The translations under genes and the position numbers were made by a program. The notes below the pieces were generated by a model. That model made no database searches. It saw only the letters and a list, made by a program, of their open reading frames with translations, and was not told the DNA's origin. Positions 6,578 to 15,317 of a stretch of DNA of 64,000 nucleotides are shown in pieces (the first letter of the stretch is position 1; every line of letters begins with the position of its first letter). Source of the stretch: Bacteroidales bacterium (GTDB lineage Bacteria > Bacteroidota > Bacteroidia > Bacteroidales > VadinHA17); contig JAIPBU010000017.1 in assembly GCA_021738535.1 (NCBI GenBank), positions 1-64,000 of the forward strand. Reading direction: 5' to 3'.

Positions 6578-8485
6578 ATGATGAGAAATTTTGTTATTAT
6601 CGGTCTTTTAATACAATTACTTTGCAGCTGTCAGGCCCAGGATAAACCAAATTGGAACCACTATTTGGAAGAATTCAACAAAGATTTTCAGAACGAGCTC
6701 AAATCCAGCAATGTTATTGGGGCAAGCTATGCTGTTTTCGATAGTGAGAAGACCTTTTGGATCGAAAACTATGGTTTTGAGAATAAAGAGAAACAGGAAA
6801 AAACAAAATCTTCAAGTAAGTATCTTATTGGTTCTCTAACAAAGGTATTTACGGCCGTTGCAGTTATGCAATTATATGAAAAGGGACTTTTGGAACTTGA
6901 TGCCCCGATTACAGATTATATACCTGAATTCTCTATAAAACAGAGATTCCCAAACTCAGACCCAATAACTATCAGAGCAATCCTGACTCATCATGCTGGA
7001 TTACCAAACGATATATTCCTACACAAGTTCTCCTCTATCCCTCCTCCATACAAGGATGTATTAGACTACCTGAATAGTCAGTATACCTGTTTCCCCGTTG
7101 GTAAAATTAAATCATATTCCAATTTAGGCTACGCACTTTTAGGGATATTAATCGAGAAGGTCAGTGGTCTACCCTACACTGAATATGTTTACAGCTCAAT
7201 AATTAATCCCCTGGATATGAAGAATACAGGGTTTTATCTTTCCACAGATATGAAAAATGATTTTTCTGTTCCGTATAACAGGAAAGGTAAAGCGGTATCA
7301 GAGTATCCAATATTTGATGTCCCGGCTGGAGCTATATATTCCACTATAGACGATATGGTAAAATTTGGACAAATTTTTATCGGGAATAATAGCTCAATAT
7401 TAAGTGATTATACTTTAAATGAGATGTTCAAGCTGCAGAATAAAAATGTAGCTGCAGATCTTGATGATAGATCAGCAATCTGTTTCACTTTCCGAAATAA
7501 AGCTTTTGAGCTTGGCAGGGTGCTTGAACACGGAGGCGCAACTGTATATCATAAAGCCCAATTATATATTGCACCTGATGCACAACTTGGTGCAATTATG
7601 CTATCAAACTCCCCAGATGGTGTGTTAAACTCATGGAAACTCAATGAGCAGGTAATGGTAGAATACTTGAAGGAAAATAAGATTGTACCCGCGAAAATAA
7701 ATAATCCTGAAAAAGAAGTGAGATTTTCTTCAATAAAAGAGAAAAACTTAGAAGCTTTTACAGGAAATTATGTTATGCCCGGTATGATATGCAATTTTGA
7801 ATGGAAAGACGAAAATCTATATACGAAAATACAAGACAATTCATTCTATATCGTTCCGGAAGATGATCATTCTTTTGTGCCTGCAAAAAAAATTCTTGGG
7901 ATAATTGGCAAATCTAAAAAAATGTGGTTCTTTCTTGAAGAGATTGACGGTGAAAAACTGTTTATGCAATCAATGCCATGGGGGGATTTGGTAATTATTG
8001 GACAAAACGTAAAGAGAAATAAAATCCCTGATAAATGGAAAGAGAGAATCGGGAAATATGAAATTTTTAATCTGGGCGAGAATGAAATCCAGTTGATTAA
8101 AGACCTTGAGATTAAAGAAAAGAATGGGTTCCTTGTTTTTGAGTACAAATACCATGATGCTTTCGGTAATCCTACTCCTGTAGAAATGGCTCTGGATTTT
8201 AAGAATGATTTTGAAGCTTTTGTTTTAGGACTTGGACGTGGTGGTGGCGAGGGATTAACCTTCCATAAAAAGAAAGATGAAAATGATGAGGTTTTAAACT
8301 ATCTTGGATTGAAAGCTAAATTAATCGAGGAAAGCCTGGCTCAAATTGAAAAAAATCCGGCAATGTATCCAAAGACAGATAAAAAGGAATCAGTCCGACG
8401 GGCAGTATTTACCAGACAATTGACACTATACTACAATACCGACAAAAACTACAAATTGCAATCTGGATTGAATATAAAGGAATAG
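6578..8485 (+). CDS. Serine hydrolase (beta-lactamase/PBP family) lipoprotein with fused toxin tail
   Basis: The first about 580 residues form an exported class-C-like serine hydrolase. There is a lipobox signal peptide (LIQLLCSCQAQ), the SLTK active-site box (YLIGSLTKVFTAVAVMQ), YSN in SYSNLGYALLG, and the HGG-type triad EHGGATVYHKAQ. These are followed by a C-terminal accessory domain. Relatives are D-Ala-D-Ala peptidases or esterases in the periplasm or outer membrane. From about residue 582 the protein changes into the ParE-toxin C-terminal half: SLAQIEKNPAMYPKTDKKESV matches SLAQIVRNPSMYPKTDRRESV of the gene at 601-894. The last dozen residues are out-of-frame junk. The hydrolase core may still work. 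Confidence 0.85.
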   Translation: MMRNFVIIGLLIQLLCSCQAQDKPNWNHYLEEFNKDFQNELKSSNVIGASYAVFDSEKTFWIENYGFENKEKQEKTKSSSKYLIGSLTKVFTAVAVMQLYEKGLLELDAPITDYIPEFSIKQRFPNSDPITIRAILTHHAGLPNDIFLHKFSSIPPPYKDVLDYLNSQYTCFPVGKIKSYSNLGYALLGILIEKVSGLPYTEYVYSSIINPLDMKNTGFYLSTDMKNDFSVPYNRKGKAVSEYPIFDVPAGAIYSTIDDMVKFGQIFIGNNSSILSDYTLNEMFKLQNKNVAADLDDRSAICFTFRNKAFELGRVLEHGGATVYHKAQLYIAPDAQLGAIMLSNSPDGVLNSWKLNEQVMVEYLKENKIVPAKINNPEKEVRFSSIKEKNLEAFTGNYVMPGMICNFEWKDENLYTKIQDNSFYIVPEDDHSFVPAKKILGIIGKSKKMWFFLEEIDGEKLFMQSMPWGDLVIIGQNVKRNKIPDKWKERIGKYEIFNLGENEIQLIKDLEIKEKNGFLVFEYKYHDAFGNPTPVEMALDFKNDFEAFVLGLGRGGGEGLTFHKKKDENDEVLNYLGLKAKLIEESLAQIEKNPAMYPKTDKKESVRRAVFTRQLTLYYNTDKNYKLQSGLNIKE

Positions 8486-8607
8486 AGTTTATTATCAAGG
8501 CAGAAATTAATCAATCCGGCGATTTTAATGACTTTTTTAATAAGAGTATTGACACGGATCGTGAATATTATGGAGGAGGAATATGGGGGGCAGCGGTCAA
8601 TCTGCAG
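8461..8607 (+). pseudogene. Unidentified gene-end remnant
   Basis: In the frame next to the hydrolase-toxin chimera an open stretch of about 48 codons has no start of its own. It reads IWIEYKGIEFIIKAEINQSG then DFNDFFNKSIDTDREYYGGG and ends IWGAAVNLQ-stop. Its composition looks like real coding sequence, but I do not recognise the family. It follows directly on the toxin tail, so the spot is a junction of three gene pieces. It overlaps the start of the next reductase fragment. Confidence 0.35.
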
Positions 8608-9281
8608 TAATCTATGCTAAAAAAATAATCGTTACAAAATTTGGGCCCCCTGAAGTAATGCAACTAGTTGAAGAAAGTTCTTTGCCTGAACCAAAATCCG
8701 GAGAAGTGAGGGTGAAAGTGTCCAAAACCAGTGCCAATTTCACGGATATAATGATACGCAAAGGGAAATATCCCGATGTAAAAGACAAACCACCTTTTTC
8801 CTTAGGTTATGACATGATTGGAGTTGTAGATAAACCAGGAAAGGATGTTGAAGAATTTCACATGGGAGACAAGGTTGCTGATATGACTGTGATTGGGGCA
8901 TATTCAGAGTATATTTGTCTACCTGCCAAAAAATTAACGCAATTACCGGATAAAATTGATGACTCAGAAGCTGTTACTTTGATTCTTTCTTACATGACTG
9001 CCTATCAGATGTTACATCGAATTGCTAAGATAACTGAAGGAAAAAGCATACTCATTCATGGAGCAGGTGGTGCAGTTGGTATAGCAATCCTTCAATTAGG
9101 AAAACTTCTTAATCTGAAGGTATATGGAACCGCATCCAAATCGAAACACGATTTAGTAAAAAAACATGGCGGAATTCCGATTGATTACAGAAATGAGGAT
9201 TTTGAAAAACGCATACAAGAGCTGACTGATGGGGGCGTTACTTCCGTCCATAAAGGATTTACACCCTCTGGATTTTATTAA
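8583..9281 (+). pseudogene. Quinone oxidoreductase-like dehydrogenase, C-terminally truncated
   Basis: The sequence KIIVTKFGPPEVMQLVEESS starts a medium-chain reductase related to, but distinct from, the one at 2089-3009. The NADPH loop ILIHGAGGAVGIAILQLGK is present. The protein then ends in VTSVHKGFTPSGFY, encoded by the repeat that begins near 9245, so about a third of the usual 320-330 residues is missing. The natural start seems to be the ATG at 8614. It reads into a stop because the following A run has seven A; one more A would restore MLKKIIVTKF. The upstream ATG at 8583 may be fortuitous. Confidence 0.7.
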
Positions 9282-9443
9282 CATCGCTAAAGATTTGTCT
9301 GATAAAATTTGTATTTTTCTAATTTAGTCAGAGCTTTCAGTAGCATGTGCTCATGCAGGGCACACTCAAACGGTATGTTTAATAGGCCTGTCAGGCTTTT
9401 TGCAGTGCCCGCCATTCAGAGTACCCGGGAACGCCTACTGAAA
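9245..9443. repeat. Structured intergenic repeat, copy 3
   Basis: Bases 9245-9408 repeat bases 1-168 almost unchanged, including ACCCTCTGGATTTTATTAAC and AAAATTTGTATTTTTC. The right half is shorter than in copy 1 but keeps GTACCCGGGAACGCC and CTACTGAAA (9435-9443), which pairs with TTTCAGTAG (9335-9343). No gene lies in 9282-9545. An open frame through the repeat into the DUF4256 gene is treated as chance. Confidence 0.75.
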
Positions 9444-9545
9444 AATTGCTCGCGAGCTCAGCAGGCAAGCCTGCTTCGGTTCTGCCGTCTGTTCAGCAAG
9501 GCTAGCATAAAATACAAAATGGGGAGACCATTATATAACAAAATT

Positions 9546-10115
9546 ATGGGAAAGATAACTAAAAAGGAATTGACATCGGAACAAAGTGCTGAGTTACTCA
9601 ATATATTGAGAAGAAGATTTGAGAATAATATGGAACGTCATCCTGATTTAAATTGGTCAAAAATTGAAGCCAAGCTTGAAATCAAGCCTGGAAAACTGTG
9701 GTCTTTAAATCATATGGAAGAAACGAATGGCGAACCAGATATCGTGAATTATATTAAAGATACTGACGAATATATCTTTTATGATTGCTCCACTGAAAGC
9801 CCACAGGGTCGCAGAAGAATCTGTTACGACAAGGAAGCATTACAATCCAGAAAAGAACATAAACCTAAAAACAGTGCCATTGGAATGGCTGCAGAAATGG
9901 GAATTGAAATTTTAACAAAAGAACAATATCTTGAGCTGCAGCGATTAGGAAAGTTTGATACTAAAACATCAAGTTGGATACAAACTCCAATTAGTATTAG
10001 AAAACTTGGAGGCGCAATATTCGGCGATTTGCGCTACGGAAATGTATTCATCTACCACAACGGGGCAGAGTCATATTATTCAACAAGAGGCTTTAGAGGC
10101 TCATTAACCGTTTGA
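9546..10115 (+). CDS. DUF4256 family protein
   Basis: I start at the ATG of MGKITKKELTSEQ (9546). An ATG at 9519 and a much longer frame through the repeat are in phase but have no family support. The 189-residue body carries the hallmark segments of DUF4256: LLNILRRRFENNMERHPDLNW, LWSLNHMEETNGEPDI, FYDCSTESPQGRRRICYD, FDTKTSSWIQTP and YHNGAESYYSTRGFRG. The family is cytosolic, widely spread by transfer, and of unknown function. The many conserved polar and aromatic residues suggest an enzyme. It is followed by the 58-base gene-end repeat. Confidence 0.85.
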   Translation: MGKITKKELTSEQSAELLNILRRRFENNMERHPDLNWSKIEAKLEIKPGKLWSLNHMEETNGEPDIVNYIKDTDEYIFYDCSTESPQGRRRICYDKEALQSRKEHKPKNSAIGMAAEMGIEILTKEQYLELQRLGKFDTKTSSWIQTPISIRKLGGAIFGDLRYGNVFIYHNGAESYYSTRGFRGSLTV

Positions 10116-10148
10116 CATTAAAAAGATAACAAATCACACCCCAACTGC

Positions 10149-10213
10149 TAATAAATAGGACTCTTAGTGGCCTGCAAGGCCCAGTGAGTAGTACATGTTG
10201 AACTACACCACCC
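10149..10213 (+). repeat. Short gene-end repeat, copy 2
   Basis: Second copy of the 58-base repeat at 4882-4945, with the same hairpin GGCCT-GCA-AGGCC and right core GTTGAAC (10197-10203). It lies behind the DUF4256 gene and before the VOC lipoprotein gene. Just upstream, CCCCAAC (10140 region) resembles the complementary RYYYAAC end of an attC site. Confidence 0.7.
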
Positions 10214-10300
10214 GTTCTCATTATATGGAATTTTGATGATTAATAATTTCGAATTATAAAAAGAACCGGGTACTTTTAATAAAACATTAAATCATTTAAA

Positions 10301-10852
10301 ATGAAAAGGATAATTCCATTACTGTTATTGTTGAGCCTGCTTGCTATTAATTGCACAGACACGAAACCCGAAGAGAGAAACCTTGCTGAAATCAATAAAC
10401 TGCAAGCAGAAAACGACAGCTTGAAAAATGTACTGACACAGAATGAGGATATTAGGAAAAACCAGATGATTAGGTCTCTCACTTTTCAGGATAATAATGC
10501 TGAAAATGCAATGAATTTTTATGTTGAATTATTCGATAATTCCAGGATTATCAATGTGCAACGTTGGGAGAAAGGCGGACCGGTTGCAGAAGGAAGAATA
10601 ATGCAGGCTACGTTTGAGTTAGACGGGAACCTTTTTATGTGCAGCGACAGTCCCCCTGTTCACAATTGGGATTTTACTCCTGCCGTTTCCAACTATATTG
10701 AATGTGAAAACGCAATTGAGCTTGAAAGACTGTTTTCAAAATTGGCTGAAAACGGTAATGTGGCAATGCCCTTGGACAACTATGGTTTTAGCCAGAAGTT
10801 TGGTTGGGTAATTGACCAATTCGGTGTTTCCTGGCAATTGAATTTACAATAA
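10301..10852 (+). CDS. VOC-fold (PhnB-like) lipoprotein
   Basis: A 183-residue protein with a lipoprotein signal (LLSLLAINCTDTK, Cys near residue 18), a short coiled segment (LAEINKLQAENDSLKNVL), and a PhnB-like vicinal-oxygen-chelate domain. That domain shows AENAMNFYVELFDNSRI, QATFELDGNLFMCSDSP, SNYIECENAIELERLFSKL and FGWVIDQFGVSWQL. Most PhnB-like proteins are cytosolic, so the export signal is notable. The final Glu metal ligand of true VOC enzymes is not obvious, and a binding rather than a catalytic role is possible. It is the last gene of the island. Confidence 0.8.
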   Translation: MKRIIPLLLLLSLLAINCTDTKPEERNLAEINKLQAENDSLKNVLTQNEDIRKNQMIRSLTFQDNNAENAMNFYVELFDNSRIINVQRWEKGGPVAEGRIMQATFELDGNLFMCSDSPPVHNWDFTPAVSNYIECENAIELERLFSKLAENGNVAMPLDNYGFSQKFGWVIDQFGVSWQLNLQ

Positions 10853-10987
10853 GAAAAAATCAAGCAGAGAAGCTTTTCGGAATATTAAAAGAAAAAAATA
10901 TGATGAAAGCACTTATTTTAGTTGATAGCTAAAAAAAAAGTATCTTTACCTATCCGGCTAAAAAAATAAAGACTCGCAAATGCATAT

Positions 10988-11515
10988 ATGCTGGAGAGGA
11001 TTATCAATATATCAACAGGTGAAGTCAAAGCTGCGGGAGCTAATACCATTTTAACATCAGCAGCTATTGGCTCTTGCATTGTTGTTGCGGCATTTTATCC
11101 CCGGAGGCCTAAAGGTGCTATGGCCCATATTATGTTACCGGGAAAAGCATCAGGAAAGAATGAGGAAATTAAATTAAGGTATGCAGATGATGCCATTAAT
11201 GAATTATTAACCCGCCTGAATGTACCTGAAAAGAATTATCATGATATCAGTATCTGCCTTGTTGGAGCAGGTAATGTGCTTAAAAGAAAAGATGATTCCA
11301 TCTGCAGGGATAATATTGCATCAGTGCATAACATTCTAACCCGAAAAAAGCTGAGCATAAAAGCCAGGGCCCTTGGAGGATACAACAGGCGTTCAGTAAG
11401 AATGGATGTTTCCAGAGGTGAGGTTTATTTCACAGAAAATGGTTCAAAAGAGATGCTGTTGTGGCCCGCAAAATCTGATGAGCAAATCTTAAGAGGATAT
11501 AAAAATGAACAGTAA
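10988..11515 (+). CDS. cheD: CheD-like chemoreceptor glutamine deamidase
   Basis: A 175-residue CheD protein. ISTGEVKAAGANTILTSAAIGSC holds the catalytic Cys in GSC. MAHIMLPG holds the catalytic His. ARALGGYNRRSVRMDVSRGEVYF is the normal C-terminal part. CheD deamidates receptor glutamines to glutamates and, in Bacillus, partners CheC. No receptor or other che gene is near. Instead the last 11 bases overlap the start of a giant PAS hybrid kinase, so the two are probably translated together and CheD may act on, or with, that kinase. A weak -7 element (TATCTTTA, 10941-10948) lies upstream. Confidence 0.88.
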   Translation: MLERIINISTGEVKAAGANTILTSAAIGSCIVVAAFYPRRPKGAMAHIMLPGKASGKNEEIKLRYADDAINELLTRLNVPEKNYHDISICLVGAGNVLKRKDDSICRDNIASVHNILTRKKLSIKARALGGYNRRSVRMDVSRGEVYFTENGSKEMLLWPAKSDEQILRGYKNEQ

Positions 11516-14500
11516 GAAAGGTGATTATGATTCAGCCAATATTCTACGATCATTAGAAATTGGTTTCTTAAGAGCAGACAAAGATGGTTTTATAACCACG
11601 GCCAATGAATACATAGCTGATATGTTCGGATATTCCTCGCCGGAAGAAATGATCGGTCTGCATATGAATAATTTTTATGCTTCTGCTAACGACAGAGCTT
11701 ACATGATTAATAATCTCAAGTCAAAGGGAAAATTGCTCAATTATGAAATCAAATTACGACGTAAGGATGGGAGCTCCTTCTGGAGTTTGAATAATATCAA
11801 AACATTCAGGGATGAACATGGCAATTTCCTGGGAACCGAAGGTGTAGTACGGGATATCACCAATCTCCGGGAAGCAGAAGAAAGGCTGTTGAACGCCACA
11901 GGCAGGATGGCCAGGGTCGGTGGCTGGGAACTTGATCCTGCAACCAGCAAAGTCTCCTGGACAGAAGAAATATACAGGATCCATGAAGTTCCTGTGGATC
12001 ACGAACCCCCTGTTGAGGAAGCAATTAACTTCTTCCATCCTGAAGACAGGCCAAAACTGCGGGAAGCTTTGAAAAATGCTATTGAGAAAGGTGTACCTTA
12101 CGATCTTACTTTACGTTTTATTACTGCTAAAGGTAAACACCTGATTGCACGGACTATTTGTCGGCCACAGGTTGAAGATGGTAAAATTGTCAGGCTAAGT
12201 GGAACTTTCCAGGATGTAACAGATTGGAAGAAAGCAGAACAAAAACTCCAGGCAGCTAACCAGCAACTGGCAGCAAGCGAACAGCAGCTCAGAGCAACCA
12301 ATCAGAAACTGGAAGCAGCTAACCAGCAACTGGCAGCAAGCGAACAGCAGCTCAGAGCAACCAATCAGAAACTGGAAGCAGCTAACCAGCAACTGGCAGC
12401 AAGCGAACAGCAGCTCAGAGCAATGAATAAGCAGCTAAAAGCAACCAACCAACAACTGGCAGCAAGCGATCAACAACTCAGAGCAGCCAATCAGCAGCTA
12501 CAGGCAGCTAACCAACAACTGGCAGCAAGCGAACAGCAGCTCAGAGCCAGCGAAGCAGAGCTGAGCAGGAATCTTGAAAAACTGGTTCTTGGAGAACAAA
12601 TTGCCGGACTGGGGTATTTCGAACGTAACTGGCAAACCGGTAAAGGATTCTGGTCGAAGGGATTATATGCACTCCTGGGCCTGAGTCCGGATGAGATTGA
12701 CTGCAATAATGATGACTATATGAAATTTATTCACCCCGGGGATTTGCAAAGAACAACAAATCACATTAAATCCACTTTGAATGACCGCAAAAACATGGAT
12801 GTTGAATTCCGTCTCATACAAAGCGGCGGCAATATATTACACATACATGGTATCGGGAAGAATTACTTTGATAAAGACGGAAAACCTCTACGCTCAATAG
12901 GTACATTCCAGGATATTACCGAAAGGAAAAATGCAGAAATTGAACTTAAGGAAAGTGAGAATAATTACAGGGTATTAGCTGAAAATGCCAGGCACTTTAT
13001 CATTACTCATGACCTTGATGGAGTGATTACCTATGCCAATACCTTTACCCTCGATTTTATAAATGTTACGAAAGACCGGTTAATTGGTAAAAATATTTCT
13101 GAACTCCTTCATTCAAAAGAACAAAAAGATGCAATGAAGCAGAGGCAGAAGGATTTCGAGAGCGGCAAGAAAGATGTACACCATTACCAGTTAAATCTGA
13201 AATCACCATCCGGAGAAGATCGTATACTGGAAGTTTTTGGTAACCCGATTAAGCAAAACGACAAAATTACCTCGGTATTAATTGTTGCCTACGATATAAC
13301 CGAGCGTATGCAGGCAGAGATAGAACTTGAACATAGTCATGAATTGCTGAAGTATATAATTGAGCATACCCAAAGTGCTATTGCAGTGCATGACAATGAC
13401 ATGAATTATGTGTATGTAAGCCAGAATTACCTGGATCAATATAAAGTTAGTGATAAGGACATAATAGGGAAAAATCACTACGAAGTATTCCCTGATCTTC
13501 CTGAGAAATGGCGTGATGTCCACAAAAGAGTATTAAAAGGTGAGATCCTGGGTGCTGATGATGATCCTTATGAAAAAGAAGATGGCACAGTAGAATGGAC
13601 CAAGTGGCATTGCCGTCCATGGTACAACTCTAAAGGAGAAATTAACGGACTTATTGTATATACCAGCGTTATAACAGAAGAAAAGAAAATCAGGGATGCC
13701 ATCAAGGAAAGTGAAGCAAGTCTTCGCGATGCCCAGAGGATAGCAAATATAGGCGACTGGTCATTGGATCTTCGTACCGGCCGGGTTCATATGAGTGATG
13801 AGATGTTTAACCTGATAGGCATAGATAAAAGTGAAGCAGCTGATCTGTCAGAGCATGAGAAATACTACACCCCTGAGAAATGGCAGCAATTCCAGGAAGC
13901 TGTACAGGAAGCACAGGAAACAGGTATGCCGTATGAAATTGAAATGGAGTTTTCCGGGAGGAATGCTCAATTCCGGTATGCTATCGCCAGGGGGGAGCCG
14001 GTCTTTAATGAAGCAAATAAGATAATTGGACTTAAGGGAACTCTGCAGGATATTACCAAACAGAAAGAATATGAATCACAGTTAATAAAGGTCAAGGAAA
14101 AAGCCGAAGAAAGCGACCGCTTAAAATCAGCTTTCCTGTCGAATATGAGCCACGAAATACGAACTCCCATGAACGGGATCCTGGGCTTTGCCAGCCTGTT
14201 GAATGAATCCGATCTGACCGCATCAGAGCAAAAGAAATATATTGATGTAATTGAAAAATCAGGTCAGCGGATGCTGAATATAATCAATGATATTATTGAT
14301 ATATCAAAAATTGAATCCGGTACGGTTGAAGTTAATATGAAGAAGGCTGATATTATAAAGCAGTTAAATTATATACATTCCTTCTTCAAGCCCGAGGCTG
14401 AGCATAAAAGACTGGATTTAATATTGAAAAAACCTTTACCTGAAAAAGCTGCCAACATAATAACCGACAGTGATAAAGTATCAGCCATACTGATAAACCT

Positions 14501-15233
14501 GATTAAAAATGCCATTAAATACACCGATAAAGGTTATGTGAAATTTGGATGCGATTTAATCGAAGATAAAAATTCAGCATTCCTTCAGTTTTACGTTAAA
14601 GATACAGGAATTGGTATAGCAAAAAACAGGCAGGAAGCGATTTTTGAACGATTTATACAGGCAGATATTGATGATACTCATGCACGCCAGGGAGCAGGCC
14701 TGGGTTTATCCATTTCCAAAGCTTATACGGAAATGCTCGGTGGCAAAATATGGATTGAAAGCAATGAAGGTGAAGGTTCAGTATTTTATTTTAAGATCCC
14801 CTGCAAACCAATGATCATTGATGAACATGATATTAAAAAGGAACCAGGCAATAAAGAGAATTTTAATAACCTGAACCTGAAGATTTTAATCGCAGACGAC
14901 GATAAAGCTTCCAGTGATCTTATTTCAATTTTTGTAAATAAGTGTGCCAGAGAAATTATCAGTGTCCTGACAGGAACAGAAGCGCTTGAAGAATGCCGGA
15001 ACAATCCGGATATAGATTTAATATTTATGGATATTCAAATGCCCGGGCTGAATGGTTATAAAGCAACTCAACAAATTCGTGAATTTAATAAGGAAGTTGT
15101 TATTATTGCCCAGACTGCATATGGATTATCCGGTGACAGGGAAAAGTCACTGGAGGCAGGTTGTAACGATTATATAGCAAAGCCTGTTAAGAAAAATGAG
15201 ATAATGGGACTAATTCAAAAGTATTATCCCTGA
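11505..15233 (+). CDS. Multi-PAS hybrid sensor histidine kinase/response regulator
   Basis: 1,242 residues without a membrane segment, so probably cytosolic. Order: PAS (about 12-128), PAS (130-248), a long Gln/Ala-rich coiled coil (250-358), four further PAS domains (about 360-860), HisKA with the phospho-His in NMSHEIRTPMNG (His 883), a HATPase with NLIKNAIKYT, DTGIGIAKN and GAGLGLSISKA, and a REC domain with the acceptor Asp in LIFMDIQMPG (Asp 1176). All catalytic motifs look intact. The output partner is not encoded nearby. The coiled coil is made by a 63-base tandem repeat. The 5' overlap with cheD points to a shared transcript. Confidence 0.92.
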   Translation: MNSKKGDYDSANILRSLEIGFLRADKDGFITTANEYIADMFGYSSPEEMIGLHMNNFYASANDRAYMINNLKSKGKLLNYEIKLRRKDGSSFWSLNNIKTFRDEHGNFLGTEGVVRDITNLREAEERLLNATGRMARVGGWELDPATSKVSWTEEIYRIHEVPVDHEPPVEEAINFFHPEDRPKLREALKNAIEKGVPYDLTLRFITAKGKHLIARTICRPQVEDGKIVRLSGTFQDVTDWKKAEQKLQAANQQLAASEQQLRATNQKLEAANQQLAASEQQLRATNQKLEAANQQLAASEQQLRAMNKQLKATNQQLAASDQQLRAANQQLQAANQQLAASEQQLRASEAELSRNLEKLVLGEQIAGLGYFERNWQTGKGFWSKGLYALLGLSPDEIDCNNDDYMKFIHPGDLQRTTNHIKSTLNDRKNMDVEFRLIQSGGNILHIHGIGKNYFDKDGKPLRSIGTFQDITERKNAEIELKESENNYRVLAENARHFIITHDLDGVITYANTFTLDFINVTKDRLIGKNISELLHSKEQKDAMKQRQKDFESGKKDVHHYQLNLKSPSGEDRILEVFGNPIKQNDKITSVLIVAYDITERMQAEIELEHSHELLKYIIEHTQSAIAVHDNDMNYVYVSQNYLDQYKVSDKDIIGKNHYEVFPDLPEKWRDVHKRVLKGEILGADDDPYEKEDGTVEWTKWHCRPWYNSKGEINGLIVYTSVITEEKKIRDAIKESEASLRDAQRIANIGDWSLDLRTGRVHMSDEMFNLIGIDKSEAADLSEHEKYYTPEKWQQFQEAVQEAQETGMPYEIEMEFSGRNAQFRYAIARGEPVFNEANKIIGLKGTLQDITKQKEYESQLIKVKEKAEESDRLKSAFLSNMSHEIRTPMNGILGFASLLNESDLTASEQKKYIDVIEKSGQRMLNIINDIIDISKIESGTVEVNMKKADIIKQLNYIHSFFKPEAEHKRLDLILKKPLPEKAANIITDSDKVSAILINLIKNAIKYTDKGYVKFGCDLIEDKNSAFLQFYVKDTGIGIAKNRQEAIFERFIQADIDDTHARQGAGLGLSISKAYTEMLGGKIWIESNEGEGSVFYFKIPCKPMIIDEHDIKKEPGNKENFNNLNLKILIADDDKASSDLISIFVNKCAREIISVLTGTEALEECRNNPDIDLIFMDIQMPGLNGYKATQQIREFNKEVVIIAQTAYGLSGDREKSLEAGCNDYIAKPVKKNEIMGLIQKYYP
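12252..12566 (+). repeat. Five tandem 63-base units coding a coiled coil
   Basis: Units start at 12252, 12315, 12378, 12441 and 12504. The first two are identical over all 63 bases and the third matches for its first about 46; the others have drifted. Each unit encodes 21 residues (AANQQLAASEQQLRATNQKLE), which is three heptads, so gain or loss of units keeps both reading frame and heptad phase. Confidence 0.95.
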
Positions 15234-15317
15234 ATACAAGCCGGAGCCCCAGAGCAGTCATAACATAAAAACCTGATAAAAACTTAAAATCAATTAAATA
15301 AACTAAAAACTATTATT

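Noticed and set aside
9309-9545. Long N-terminal extension of the DUF4256 frame through the repeat
   Set aside because: The frame stays open by chance through the structured repeat; its residues (Cys, Arg, Ser rich) match no family and the DUF4256 match begins just after the ATG at 9546.
10891-10932. Tiny frame MMKALILVDS before cheD
   Set aside because: It looks like the first residues of an isochorismatase-type gene (MKALILVD), but ten residues are too few to support a remnant.
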